53,784 bases of DNA from Betaproteobacteria bacterium (lineage in GTDB: Bacteria; Pseudomonadota; Gammaproteobacteria; Burkholderiales; SG8-39): contig CANKAJ010000015.1 of the NCBI GenBank assembly GCA_947479645.1, positions 1-53,784 of the forward strand. The letters run 5' to 3'. Position numbers and translations under genes: made by a program. Numbering within the stretch: position 1 is the stretch's first letter; each line of letters opens with the position of its first letter. The notes under the pieces were generated by a model that did no database searches, was not told where the DNA came from, and saw only the letters and a program-made list of their open reading frames with translations. Positions 1-8,838 of the stretch are shown piece after piece.

Positions 1-67
1 AATGCGCAAGCCTCATCAGCTTCTTTCGCTGCGCGTCGTCCAGTTCAATCGCTGTTGCTTTTCGCAT
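1..67 (-). mobile_element. N-terminus of probable IS630-family transposase (cut by window edge)
   Basis: An ATG at 67 on the minus strand opens a frame of 22 codons that runs off the left edge; it begins MRKATAIELDDAQRKKLMRL. A purine-rich Shine-Dalgarno (GGGAGG) lies 5-6 bases upstream. The opening Met-Arg-Lys-x-x-x-Ile-Glu-Leu-x-x-x-x-Arg pattern resembles the start of IS630-type DDE transposases as I remember them. No catalytic domain or terminal inverted repeat is visible, so the family call rests on this short stretch only. The insertion lies next to the 3' end of phoU and may separate it from genes it once adjoined. Confidence 0.45.
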
Positions 68-145
68 CACCGCCTCCCAAATGCACCAGATACATCTTGG
101 ATCTCGGCAGATGAAAAATAGTTCCATTAATTATGAAGCACTACA

Positions 146-841
146 CTAGGAAGCTGCCTTGAGTGGCTCATCCACTCGAAGATGCCGAACGTCGCGTCCT
201 TCGACCATGTAGACGACATATTCGGCCATATTCTTGGAGTGATCGCCAATTCGCTCCAGCGCTTTCGCCACAAACAATACTTCCAGACTACGGGTAATCG
301 TGCGCGGATCTTCCATCATGAAAGTGATGAGTTGCCGCAATATTGACCGGAACTCATCATCGACCAAGGCATCCTGAAGCACTACCTGGGCGGCAGACTT
401 GGAATCCAGCCGCGCAAAGGCATCCAGCGCCTTCCTCAACATGCCTAACGCAAGATTGGACACATGCTTCAATTCAAGTCGCGGCATGTGCCGACTCGCC
501 GCGACATGCACGAGCTTCGCCATGCGGGCAATCTTTTCCGCTTCGTCGCCGATGCGTTCCAGGTCGGTAATGGTTTTTATGACAGCGATGATAAGACGCA
601 AATCGCCTGCTGCCGGCTGACGTTTGGCAATGATGTGGCTGCATGATTCGTCGAGCTCGACTTCAAGGGCATTGACGCGATGGTCATCGGCGATGACCTG
701 ATCAATCTTGATCATGTCACCACTGGTCAATCCGTCAATAGCCTTGACGATCTGCTCCTCGACAAGCCCCCCCATCTGCAATACGCGCGTACGCACAGCT
801 TCCAGTTCGGCATCGAATTGCTTTGATATGTGCTCGTTCAT
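146..841 (-). CDS. phoU: Phosphate-specific transport system accessory protein PhoU
   Basis: PhoU is a cytoplasmic negative regulator that links the Pst phosphate importer to the PhoR-PhoB two-component system and limits phosphate uptake. The 231-residue product has the full family length and the two repeated three-helix PhoU domains. Each repeat carries the signature Glu-Arg-Ile-Gly-Asp: ERIGDEAEKIARMAK in the first half and ERIGDHSKNMAEY in the second, acidic clusters that bind metal in the family. pstSCAB and phoBR, the usual partners, are not in this window. The gene sits between rpiA (161-base gap, same strand) and a transposase fragment, so it may be transcribed alone. No convincing Pho box was found upstream. 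Confidence 0.95.
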   Translation of the reverse strand: MNEHISKQFDAELEAVRTRVLQMGGLVEEQIVKAIDGLTSGDMIKIDQVIADDHRVNALEVELDESCSHIIAKRQPAAGDLRLIIAVIKTITDLERIGDEAEKIARMAKLVHVAASRHMPRLELKHVSNLALGMLRKALDAFARLDSKSAAQVVLQDALVDDEFRSILRQLITFMMEDPRTITRSLEVLFVAKALERIGDHSKNMAEYVVYMVEGRDVRHLRVDEPLKAAS

Positions 842-1002
842 TCCAGACTATCCCATGTCCAGGGGAGGACACTAGCATAGCACTGTGACAATCATGTTTC
901 AGTAGCGGCTTCAGATTCCAGGTGACCGAAACAGGAGCACCATTCAAATCTCGAGAAACCGAACCCGACGGCCTTCGGCAAGCTAAGCGCGCCCGCGAAT
1001 TG

Positions 1003-1671
1003 TCATGGAATCTGCCGCTGGTAGGTTCGAACACCATCGGCCGTTCCCAGCAGCAGCACATCGGCACCACGCCGTGCGAACAAACCCACTGTGACCACGC
1101 CCGGGATGTCATTGATGGCGGCTTCAAGTCCTTCCGGATCCGAGATCGACAGATTGTAGACATCCAAAATCAGGTTGCCGTTGTCGGTGGTAAAGCCTTC
1201 TCGCAACTCCGGCGCCCCCCCCAGCTTCACCATCTGCCGGCCAACGTGCGACCGGGCCATGGGGATGACCTCAACCGGCAATGGAAACTTGCCAAGGACA
1301 GACACCAATTTGGACTGATCAGCGATGCAGACGAATTTCCTGGCCACCGCGGCGACAATCTTCTCGCGCGTGAGCGCACCGCCGCCGCCCTTGATCATGG
1401 CGAGACTCTCGGTAATTTCATCGGCACCATCGATGTAGACTGGCAGTTCGCTGATGCTGTTGAGATCGACAATACGGATCCCATGGGCTTTCAGCCGCAA
1501 CACGGTTTGTTCCGAACTGGCCACCGCCCCGTCGATTCGACCCTTGATTCTGGCCAGCTCGTCTATGAAAAGGTTGGCCGTTGACCCTGTGCCGACCCCC
1601 ACAACTGAATCTTCCACTACATGCTTGATTGCCTCGCGGGCCACTGCCAGCTTCAGTTCGTCCTGCGTCAT
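1003..1671 (-). CDS. rpiA: Ribose-5-phosphate isomerase A
   Basis: RpiA interconverts ribose 5-phosphate and ribulose 5-phosphate in the non-oxidative pentose phosphate pathway. The 222-residue product shows the phosphate-binding [10 protein letters not shown] segment near residue 30 and the conserved catalytic-loop sequence [11 protein letters not shown]. The start was placed at the ATG at 1671 ([10 protein letters not shown]), which has AGGACAG upstream. An in-frame start 17 codons earlier would add a hydrophobic tail not seen in the family. The gene lies 85 bases downstream of lpdA on the same strand. It could be read from the pyruvate dehydrogenase operon, but no terminator or promoter in the gap settles this. 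Confidence 0.95.
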   Translation of the reverse strand: MTQDELKLAVAREAIKHVVEDSVVGVGTGSTANLFIDELARIKGRIDGAVASSEQTVLRLKAHGIRIVDLNSISELPVYIDGADEITESLAMIKGGGGALTREKIVAAVARKFVCIADQSKLVSVLGKFPLPVEVIPMARSHVGRQMVKLGGAPELREGFTTDNGNLILDVYNLSISDPEGLEAAINDIPGVVTVGLFARRGADVLLLGTADGVRTYQRQIP

Positions 1672-1756
1672 CAAACCTGTCCTATACAGAAAACAGAAAA
1701 AATTCCCAAACAAAACCACCAACAGAGCATACGGAAAGAGGTTCCCGAGTCGGCCC

Positions 1757-3571
1757 TCAACGCTTGCGTGGCGGCATCAGATCGGTGCACACCCCCTCAT
1801 AAGCCTCTGCAGACAACCCTGCAGATTCGCTCAGCGTCGGGTGCGGATGGATGGTCCTGCCGATGTCGACGGCATCAGCGCCCATCTCGATGGCCAGGGC
1901 AATCTCGCTGATCAAATCTCCGGCACCGGTACCCACAATGCCACCGCCGATCACCCGGTGAGTCTCCTCATCGAACAGCAACTTGGTGAATCCTTCGTCG
2001 CGGCCGTTGGCGATGGCGCGACCCGACGCCGCCCACGGAAACTTGCCCACACCGTACTTAAGGCCCTGCTTTTTCGCCTCATCTTCGGTAACACCAACCC
2101 AGGCGATCTCCGGATCGGTATAGGCCACTGCCGGAATAACGCGCGCGTCAAAATGTGATTTCAAGCCGGACGCCGCCTCTGCGGCAACATGTCCCTGGTG
2201 CGTCGCCTTGTGAGCCAGCATCGGCTGACCCACAACATCGCCAATGGCAAAAATGTGCGAAACATTGGTGCGCATCTGCGAATCAACGGTGATGAAACCC
2301 CGCTCGCCCACCATCACACCGGCTTTGTCAGCGCCGATATTGTTGCCGTTGGGAACCCGTCCAACCGATACCAGGATCATGTCGTAGCACTGCGGTTCCT
2401 TCGGCGCGCCACTTCCAGCCTGAGCGCCTTCGAACGAAACCATCAATCCCTCTGGCGTCACTTCAACCTTGGTGGTGCGCGTTTTCAGAAGAATATTATC
2501 GAAGCGTTTGGCGTTGAATTTCTGCCAGGCAGTGACCAGGTCGCGATCGGCCCCCGCCATCAGGCCATCAAGCATTTCCACGACATCAAGACGTGCCCCG
2601 AGTGTCGAATACACCGTTCCCATCTCCAGACCGATGATGCCACCGCCGATGACCAGCATGCGCTTGGGGCAGGACCGCAATTCCAGCGCACCGGTGGAGT
2701 CAACTATACGGGGGTCGTCGGGCAAATCGTTTCCGTTCAGACGAAGTTTTGCCGCCTGGGAACCTGCAGCGATGATGGCGTTCTTGAAGGCCACCACTTT
2801 GCGGCCGTCTTTGGTTTCGACTGCAAGATGCTTTGGACCCGCGAAGGAGCCGGTACCCTGCAACACCGTCACCTTGCGTGCCTTGGCCATGCCGGCAAGC
2901 CCACCGGTGAGTTTCCCCACCACCTTGTTCTTCCAGCCACGCAATTTTTCCAGATCGACCTGCGGGGCACCGAAAGCAATGCCGTGCTCGGCCAGACGCC
3001 CGGCCTCATCCATGACCGCCGCCACATGCAGCAAGGCCTTGGACGGAATGCAGCCAACATTGAGGCAGACGCCACCCAGGACCGGATAGCGCTCGACCAT
3101 CACCGTGGACAAACCCAGATCGGCGGCACGAAAGGCCGCCGAGTAGCCACCAGGGCCGCCGCCCAGGACCACAACGTCGCATTCAATGTCGACTGCGCCG
3201 GCATAGCTGGCAGGATTGGCTGCAGGTGCAGGAGAAGTCGCCTGCGATGCTGCAAATGCGTGCGATGAAGACGCAACGGCAGGTGCGGACACCGCAACCG
3301 GCGCTGTCGCCTTGCCGGTATCAGCAGAAGGCCCGCTGGTTTCCAGCAGCAGAATCAGACTACCCTGGGAAACCTTGTCGCCAACCTTCAGGCTGATTTC
3401 CTTGACGACACCAGCAGCCGGAGAGGGAATCTCCATCGTCGATTTTTCCGACTCCACCGAGATCAGCGATTGCTCGGCCAAGACCGCGTCACCCGCTTTG
3501 ACCAGCACCTCGGCGACATCGACATCCTTGAAATCGCCGATGTCCGGTACCTTGATTTCGATCTGGCTCAT
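1757..3571 (-). CDS. lpdA: Dihydrolipoyl dehydrogenase with N-terminal lipoyl domain (PDH E3)
   Basis: E3 of the pyruvate dehydrogenase complex is a flavoenzyme that reoxidises dihydrolipoyl groups using NAD+. The 604-residue protein is longer than the usual ~470. Residues 1-77 form a lipoyl domain with the modified lysine in [11 protein letters not shown] (Lys43), and residues about 80-127 form an Ala/Pro-rich swinging linker. The FAD/NAD oxidoreductase core follows, with [10 protein letters not shown] and the redox pair [13 protein letters not shown] (Cys169/Cys174). This lipoyl-E3 layout is known from Neisseria and Ralstonia. The start at 3571 ([10 protein letters not shown]) gives the domain its normal beginning; a 29-codon upstream extension is open but unlike the family. 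The gene is last of aceE-aceF-lpdA, 13 bases after aceF. Confidence 0.97.
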   Translation of the reverse strand: MSQIEIKVPDIGDFKDVDVAEVLVKAGDAVLAEQSLISVESEKSTMEIPSPAAGVVKEISLKVGDKVSQGSLILLLETSGPSADTGKATAPVAVSAPAVASSSHAFAASQATSPAPAANPASYAGAVDIECDVVVLGGGPGGYSAAFRAADLGLSTVMVERYPVLGGVCLNVGCIPSKALLHVAAVMDEAGRLAEHGIAFGAPQVDLEKLRGWKNKVVGKLTGGLAGMAKARKVTVLQGTGSFAGPKHLAVETKDGRKVVAFKNAIIAAGSQAAKLRLNGNDLPDDPRIVDSTGALELRSCPKRMLVIGGGIIGLEMGTVYSTLGARLDVVEMLDGLMAGADRDLVTAWQKFNAKRFDNILLKTRTTKVEVTPEGLMVSFEGAQAGSGAPKEPQCYDMILVSVGRVPNGNNIGADKAGVMVGERGFITVDSQMRTNVSHIFAIGDVVGQPMLAHKATHQGHVAAEAASGLKSHFDARVIPAVAYTDPEIAWVGVTEDEAKKQGLKYGVGKFPWAASGRAIANGRDEGFTKLLFDEETHRVIGGGIVGTGAGDLISEIALAIEMGADAVDIGRTIHPHPTLSESAGLSAEAYEGVCTDLMPPRKR

Positions 3572-3584
3572 ATTCTGGCTGCCG

Positions 3585-4907
3585 TCACAATAACGTGCGC
3601 CGGATATCGGACAACACCGACGACAGATAACTGGTGAAACGCGCGCCGTCGGCACCATCGATCACGCGGTGATCGTAGGACAGGGACAGCGGCAACATCA
3701 GCCGCGGCACAAACTGTCCATCCTTGAACACTGGTCTCATGACCGATTTGGACACGCCCAGAATTGCAACCTCGGGCGCATTGATGATGGGTGTGAACAA
3801 TGTTCCGCCTATGCCACCCAGGCTGGAAATGGAGAAGGTGCCGCCCTGCATGTCGCCGGGCTTGAGTTTCTTGTCGCGCGCAAGCTTGGAAAGTTCTGAC
3901 AATTCACGCGCCAGATCGTGCACGCCCTTGCGGTCGGCATCCTTGATCACGGGCACCACCAGCCCCTCCGGGGTGTCGACCGCGACCCCGATGTGGTAGT
4001 ACCTTTTGATGACCAGATTTTCGCCAGTCTTGTCCAGCGACGCATTGAAGTTCGGATACTGTCTCAGCGCAGTCACGCAGGCCTTGACCAGGAAGGCCAG
4101 CAGCGTCAATTTGAATCCCTGCTTCTCCGAGTCGGCCGCATTGCTCTTGCGGAAAGATTCCAGATCGGTGATATCGGCCTCGTCGAACTGGGTGACATGC
4201 GGAATCGATACCCAGTTGCGATGCAGATTGGCGCCGGCCAGCTTCTTCAGCCGCGACAGTGGCTTCGTCTCGACCGGGCCGAATTTTGCGAAATCGACCT
4301 GTGGCCATTCGAGCAGCTTGAACGGCAGCGCCCCTCCAACGGAAGTCGTCGCAGTGCCAGCCACCGGCGCTCCCTTCATGACACTCTTCACAAAGGCCTG
4401 CACATCACTGCGCTGGATACGTCCCTTGGGCGCCGTACCGGTCACTTTGGCCAGATCAACCCCGAGTTCACGCGCGAACGCACGTACCGACGGACCAGCA
4501 TGCGGCTTGAATGTCGCCGATTCGACTACGGGCTCGAACGGCACCGGCGATGCCGCGTGGACCGGAACCGGTACCACATCCTCTGAATGGCGAACTGGCT
4601 GGGTAGCTGCTGGAGTCACGGGTGCGGCAGTAACAGCAGGTTTGGCAGCGACTGGCTGAACAGCATCACCCGCTTCCAGCGTCAGGATCAGGCTGCCCTG
4701 CGACACCTTGTCGCCAACCTTCAGCCGGATTTCCCTGACGACGCCGGATAACGGCGACGGAATTTCCATGGTCGACTTTTCCGACTCCACGGAAATCAAA
4801 GACTGTTCAGCCTGAACGGCATCGCCCGCACTGACCAGGACTTCGGCAACATCGACATCCTTGAAATCACCGATATTGGGAACAACAACCTCCGTGATGG
4901 CACCCAT
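3585..4907 (-). CDS. aceF: Pyruvate dehydrogenase E2, dihydrolipoamide acetyltransferase
   Basis: E2 forms the structural core of the complex and transfers the acetyl group from lipoamide to CoA. The 440-residue product has one N-terminal lipoyl domain (lysine 44 in [10 protein letters not shown]), an Ala/Pro/Val-rich linker, and a peripheral subunit-binding domain around 134-170 (VRAFARELGVDLAKVTGTAP). The C-terminal acyltransferase domain carries the active-site motif DHRVIDGADG. E. coli E2 has three lipoyl domains; here there is one, and E3 carries a second. The gene starts 8 bases after aceE and ends 13 bases before lpdA, so translation is probably coupled. Confidence 0.97.
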   Translation of the reverse strand: MGAITEVVVPNIGDFKDVDVAEVLVSAGDAVQAEQSLISVESEKSTMEIPSPLSGVVREIRLKVGDKVSQGSLILTLEAGDAVQPVAAKPAVTAAPVTPAATQPVRHSEDVVPVPVHAASPVPFEPVVESATFKPHAGPSVRAFARELGVDLAKVTGTAPKGRIQRSDVQAFVKSVMKGAPVAGTATTSVGGALPFKLLEWPQVDFAKFGPVETKPLSRLKKLAGANLHRNWVSIPHVTQFDEADITDLESFRKSNAADSEKQGFKLTLLAFLVKACVTALRQYPNFNASLDKTGENLVIKRYYHIGVAVDTPEGLVVPVIKDADRKGVHDLARELSELSKLARDKKLKPGDMQGGTFSISSLGGIGGTLFTPIINAPEVAILGVSKSVMRPVFKDGQFVPRLMLPLSLSYDHRVIDGADGARFTSYLSSVLSDIRRTLL

Positions 4908-4915
4908 ATGTCCGC

Positions 4916-7618
4916 CTATACCGTAACCGGATTGGGCTTGTCCGGATCCAACCCATACTTCGTGATGGCTTCGGCAACCAGGACAGATTTGATCAGGCCA
5001 TCATCGGCCAGCGCCTTCAGCGCAGCCAGCGTCACCCAGTAACGATTGACCTCAAAATGGTGGCGCAGGCGCTCACGGGTATCTGACCGGCCATAGCCAT
5101 CGGTACCCAGCACCTTGTACGTCCTGCCTTTGGGAAGAAACGAGCGAATCTGGTCCGGGAAGGCCTTGATGTAATCCGTGGAGGCAATGATGGGCCCCTG
5201 CTGCTTTTCCATGCATCGCTGCACAAAACTCTTCACAGGTGCCTCGGTCGGATGAAGCAGATTGTGACGCTCCACCGCCAGTCCTTCACGACGAAGTTCG
5301 GTAAAGCTGGTGCAACTCCATACGTCAGCGGCAACGTCCCAGTCAGACTCCAGCAATTGCGCGGCAGCGATGACTTCGCGCAGTATCGTTCCGGAACCCA
5401 GCAACTGAACGCGCAACTTCCTGTTGTCGCCGGACTTCAGCAGATACATGCCTTTCAGTATGCCTTCGCGGGCCGCCGGATTGATTTTTTCCGCGTCGTC
5501 CAGGCCGGGGTGAGGATAATTTTCGTTCATCACCGTGATGTAGTAGTAAACATCTTCCTGTTCGGCGACCATGCGGCGCAGTCCGTCATGAATGATCACC
5601 GCCAGTTCGTAGCCAAATGTGGGGTCGTAGGACACGCAGTTCGGGATGACCGAAGACAGAATATGACTGTGGCCGTCCTCATGCTGCAACCCTTCGCCAT
5701 TCAGCGTCGTACGCCCGGCGGTACCTCCCAGAAGAAATCCCCGCGCACGCAGATCGCCCGCCGCCCAGGCGAGGTCGCCGACGCGCTGCATGCCGAACAT
5801 CGAATAGAAGATGAAGAACGGCACCATCACCTGATTGCTGTTGCTGTAGGACGTCGCCGCCGCAATCCATGAGGAAAATGCGCCCGCTTCGTTGATGCCC
5901 TCCTCAATAATCTGACCGGCGGCATCCTCGCGGTAGTACATCACCTGGTCCTTGTCGACCGGGGTGTACTTCTGGCCTTCGGATGAATAAATGCCAAGCT
6001 GACGGAACATGCCTTCCATGCCGAAAGTGCGCGCTTCATCAGGAACGATAGGCACAATGTGCTTGCCCAGGGACTTGTCGCGCAATAGTGCCGTCAGAAT
6101 GCGCACGAAGGCCATGGTAGTGGAAATTTCGCGGCCCTCAGGCGTGGCCTTGAGCGCCTGTTCCAGGGCCTCCAGCGGCGGCACGGTTGGCGGAGCCTCC
6201 GCTGCGCGTCGACGCTGCGGTAGATATCCACCCAGCGCTTTTCTGCGCTCCTGCAGATACACCATCACAGGATCATCGGCTTCCGGCTTGTAAAAGGGCA
6301 ACTGCTCCAGCTGGTCATCCGGAATGGGCACATTGAAGCGATCACGAAACCCGCGGATTGTCTCGATATCCAGCTTCTTCAACTGGTGTGTCGGGTTTTT
6401 CGCCTGCCCCTGCTTGCCCAGGCCATAGCCCTTGATGGTCTTGGCCAGAATGACAGTCGGTTGATTCTTGTGCTTGACTGCCGCGGAATAGGCAGCATAA
6501 ATCTTGTGCGGATCATGACCGCCCCGATTCAACCGCCAGATATCATCGTCACCCATGCGCGACACCATCTCCAGCGTCTCGGGATGCTTGCCGAAAAAAT
6601 GCTTGCGCACAAACGCACCGTCATTGGCCTTGAAGTTCTGGTATTCCCCGTCGACCGTCTCTTCCATGATCTGCTTGAGGATGCCTTCCTTGTCACGCGC
6701 CAGAAGCGGGTCCCAATAGCCTCCCCAGATCAGCTTGATAACGTTCCAGCCGGCACCGCGAAAATCGCCTTCCAGTTCCTGGATAATCTTGCCGTTGCCT
6801 CGCACCGGACCGTCGAGCCGCTGCAGATTGCAGTTGACCACGAAGATGAGGTTATCCAGCTTCTCACGCGATGCCATGCCGATGGCGCCCATCGATTCGG
6901 GTTCGTCCATCTCACCGTCGCCACAGAATGCCCACACCTTGCGATTGGAAGTATCGGCCAAGCCACGGGCATGCAAATATTTCAGAAAGCGTGCCTGATA
7001 GATCGCCTGAATCGGCCCCAATCCCATGGATACGGTCGGAAACTGCCAGAAATCCGGCATCAACCATGGATGCGGGTAAGAGGAAATACCCTTTCCATCG
7101 ACTTCGCGACGGAAATTGAGCAACTGATCTTCGGACAGACGTCCTTCGAGATAGGCTCGCGCATAGATACCCGGCGCTGAGTGTCCCTGGAAGTAGACGA
7201 GATCACCACCATGACCCTCATGCGGCGCATGCCAGAAATGATTGAAGCCGATGCCAAACAAGGTCCCTACCGAGGCAAAGCTGGCGATATGTCCGCCAAG
7301 GTCACCCTCACCTTTGTTGGCACGCGCCACCATCGCCAGCGCATTCCAGCGCGCAAATGAGCGGATGCGCTCTTCCATCACATGATCGCCAGGGGAGCGA
7401 TCCTCGCGGTGAGTGGGGATGGTGTTGATATAGGCGGTCTGCGCCTTGTAAGGCAGATAGGCTCCTGACAGGCGTGCCTTTTCGATCAATTTCTCGAGCA
7501 GATAGTGGGCCCGCTCCGGGCCCTCCCGCTCAAGAACGCCTTCAAGCGCTTCGAGCCACTCCTGAGTCTCCAGCGCATCAGGATCGTTGGCAGCGGAAAA
7601 ATCCGGCACTGCAGACAT
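4916..7618 (-). CDS. aceE: Pyruvate dehydrogenase E1 component, homodimeric type
   Basis: E1 decarboxylates pyruvate with thiamine pyrophosphate and reductively acetylates the lipoyl groups of E2 (and probably those on E3). The 900-residue length matches the homodimeric AceE family. The TPP/Mg motif is clear: GDGEMDEP at about 233-240 followed by VVNCNLQ at about 260-266. The substrate-side segment GHSAPGIYARAYLEGR also fits. The ATG at 7618 is preceded by a strong Shine-Dalgarno (GGAGGAGA). The gene is first in the aceE-aceF-lpdA operon, and a sigma70-type promoter lies about 110 bases upstream. Confidence 0.98.
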   Translation of the reverse strand: MSAVPDFSAANDPDALETQEWLEALEGVLEREGPERAHYLLEKLIEKARLSGAYLPYKAQTAYINTIPTHREDRSPGDHVMEERIRSFARWNALAMVARANKGEGDLGGHIASFASVGTLFGIGFNHFWHAPHEGHGGDLVYFQGHSAPGIYARAYLEGRLSEDQLLNFRREVDGKGISSYPHPWLMPDFWQFPTVSMGLGPIQAIYQARFLKYLHARGLADTSNRKVWAFCGDGEMDEPESMGAIGMASREKLDNLIFVVNCNLQRLDGPVRGNGKIIQELEGDFRGAGWNVIKLIWGGYWDPLLARDKEGILKQIMEETVDGEYQNFKANDGAFVRKHFFGKHPETLEMVSRMGDDDIWRLNRGGHDPHKIYAAYSAAVKHKNQPTVILAKTIKGYGLGKQGQAKNPTHQLKKLDIETIRGFRDRFNVPIPDDQLEQLPFYKPEADDPVMVYLQERRKALGGYLPQRRRAAEAPPTVPPLEALEQALKATPEGREISTTMAFVRILTALLRDKSLGKHIVPIVPDEARTFGMEGMFRQLGIYSSEGQKYTPVDKDQVMYYREDAAGQIIEEGINEAGAFSSWIAAATSYSNSNQVMVPFFIFYSMFGMQRVGDLAWAAGDLRARGFLLGGTAGRTTLNGEGLQHEDGHSHILSSVIPNCVSYDPTFGYELAVIIHDGLRRMVAEQEDVYYYITVMNENYPHPGLDDAEKINPAAREGILKGMYLLKSGDNRKLRVQLLGSGTILREVIAAAQLLESDWDVAADVWSCTSFTELRREGLAVERHNLLHPTEAPVKSFVQRCMEKQQGPIIASTDYIKAFPDQIRSFLPKGRTYKVLGTDGYGRSDTRERLRHHFEVNRYWVTLAALKALADDGLIKSVLVAEAITKYGLDPDKPNPVTV

Positions 7619-7924
7619 GACTGTCTCCTCCTAGTCTCCGAAGCCATTGTAGCGGAGTCGCATTAATACGAATCAATACTCCCTGAATAGGACTTGTATG
7701 CGATCCTCCAGCACAACAGGGAATTCTCGCATTGTAAGATAGCATTCCACACTGTGCAATTTAGAGAAACTGACGGAATTCCAGAGACAAGCCTGTCCAA
7801 GCGCCGCCACGTCTGACCGCGACAACCAGGCCATGCACCCGGAATTTGCAAAAAGCCACCCTTTCGGGTCTTTCTCCACCAGCCTCTTGGTTCATAATTG
7901 CGTCCTTTTCCAAAGGATCATCCC
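7619..7924. other. Divergent intergenic region aceE/folD (306 bases)
   Basis: The gap between the divergent aceE and folD genes holds the aceE Shine-Dalgarno, the aceE sigma70-type promoter (7731-7759) and the folD Shine-Dalgarno. A possible folD -10 (CATAAT, 7893-7898) has no good -35. A short open frame on the minus strand here is rich in Cys/Trp/Ser without any recognisable domain and is not called as a gene. No tRNA or other RNA gene was recognised. Confidence 0.5.
7731..7759 (-). promoter_or_regulatory. Sigma70-type promoter for aceE operon
   Basis: On the minus strand TTGCAC and TACAAT are separated by exactly 17 bases, matching the -35/-10 consensus at 4 of 6 and 5 of 6 positions. Transcription would begin near 7724, giving a leader of about 105 bases before aceE. 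It is the best sigma70 match in this gap. Confidence 0.55.
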
Positions 7925-8797
7925 GTGCAAACCCGAATCATTGATGGCAATGCCTTGGGCAAGCGTCTTCGCGCTTCTCTAAAAACGCGTGCAGAGCAAT
8001 GCGCTGCGGCGGGTATCACCCCCGGTCTCGCTGTCATCATCGTCGGCGAAAATCCAGCTTCCAAAATCTACGTGCGGAACAAAATCCGCGCTTGCGCGGA
8101 AGTCGGTATCCACTCCGAACATGTCGAGTTGCCGGAAGCAACCTCACAAGAGGAATTGCTCAGACGCATCGCAGATCTGAATGCCAACCCGCGCATACAC
8201 GGCATTCTGGTGCAATTGCCGCTACCGGCCCAGATTGCCTCCGAGGCTGTGCTCAATGCCATTGCACCGGAAAAGGACGCCGACGGTTTCCATCCGGTCA
8301 ATGTCGGGCTGCTGGCCACCGGCCATCCGCGCTTTGCCCCTTGTACGCCTGCCGGAATCATGGCCATGCTCGAGGATGAAGGCATCAATCCCTGGGGTTT
8401 GAATGCGGTGATCGTTGGCGCATCCAACATCGTCGGCAAACCAGTGGCCCTGTTGCTCTTGCAAAAAGGCGCTACGGTCACCATCTGCAATTCCAAGACC
8501 CGGGACTTGGCAGCCCATACCCGCGCCGCAGACATTGTCGTGGTGGCGACTGGCAAACCCAATCTGGTCATGGCAGACATGGTCAAACCCGGAGCGGTGG
8601 TGATTGATGTGGGCATGAACCGGGTTCCAGACGGGCCCAATGCCGGCAAACTCTGCGGTGACGTCGACTACACGGGCATGCTCGGCAAGGTGTCGCACAT
8701 TACCCCGGTGCCTGGCGGCGTGGGCCCCATGACTATCACTATGTTGCTGGCCAACACCGTGCATGCCGCCGAGTTGATCGTCGGCAACAAGGGATAA
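7925..8797 (+). CDS. folD: Bifunctional methylenetetrahydrofolate dehydrogenase/cyclohydrolase
   Basis: FolD converts 5,10-methylene-THF to 10-formyl-THF through NADP-dependent dehydrogenase and cyclohydrolase steps, supplying purine and formyl-Met synthesis. The product is 290 residues with the GTG at 7925 chosen as start: AAGGAT lies 7 bases upstream and the protein then begins [13 protein letters not shown] as in the family. A TTG nine codons earlier is open but would place the Shine-Dalgarno inside the gene. Signatures seen are the catalytic Tyr-x3-Lys in KIYVRNK, the PxKDxDG-like [12 protein letters not shown] and the NADP-binding [15 protein letters not shown]. The gene stands alone on the plus strand, 41 bases before prlC. 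Confidence 0.97.
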   Translation: MQTRIIDGNALGKRLRASLKTRAEQCAAAGITPGLAVIIVGENPASKIYVRNKIRACAEVGIHSEHVELPEATSQEELLRRIADLNANPRIHGILVQLPLPAQIASEAVLNAIAPEKDADGFHPVNVGLLATGHPRFAPCTPAGIMAMLEDEGINPWGLNAVIVGASNIVGKPVALLLLQKGATVTICNSKTRDLAAHTRAADIVVVATGKPNLVMADMVKPGAVVIDVGMNRVPDGPNAGKLCGDVDYTGMLGKVSHITPVPGGVGPMTITMLLANTVHAAELIVGNKG

Positions 8798-8838
8798 TTA
8801 ACCGCCGCTTCGGAGTAAAACTCTTTGGTGGCCTGAGG

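Noticed and set aside
842..920. Possible Pho box upstream of phoU
   Set aside because: Only one TGTCA unit is present; the required repeated 11-base pattern is absent.
2189..3268. A 359-codon open frame on the plus strand opposite lpdA
   Set aside because: It is antisense to a clearly conserved enzyme and its His/Arg/Gln-rich product has no domain; it is a by-product of codon bias.
7673..7879. Overlapping 62- and 68-codon minus-strand frames upstream of aceE
   Set aside because: They cover the aceE promoter, have no recognisable domain and unconvincing starts.
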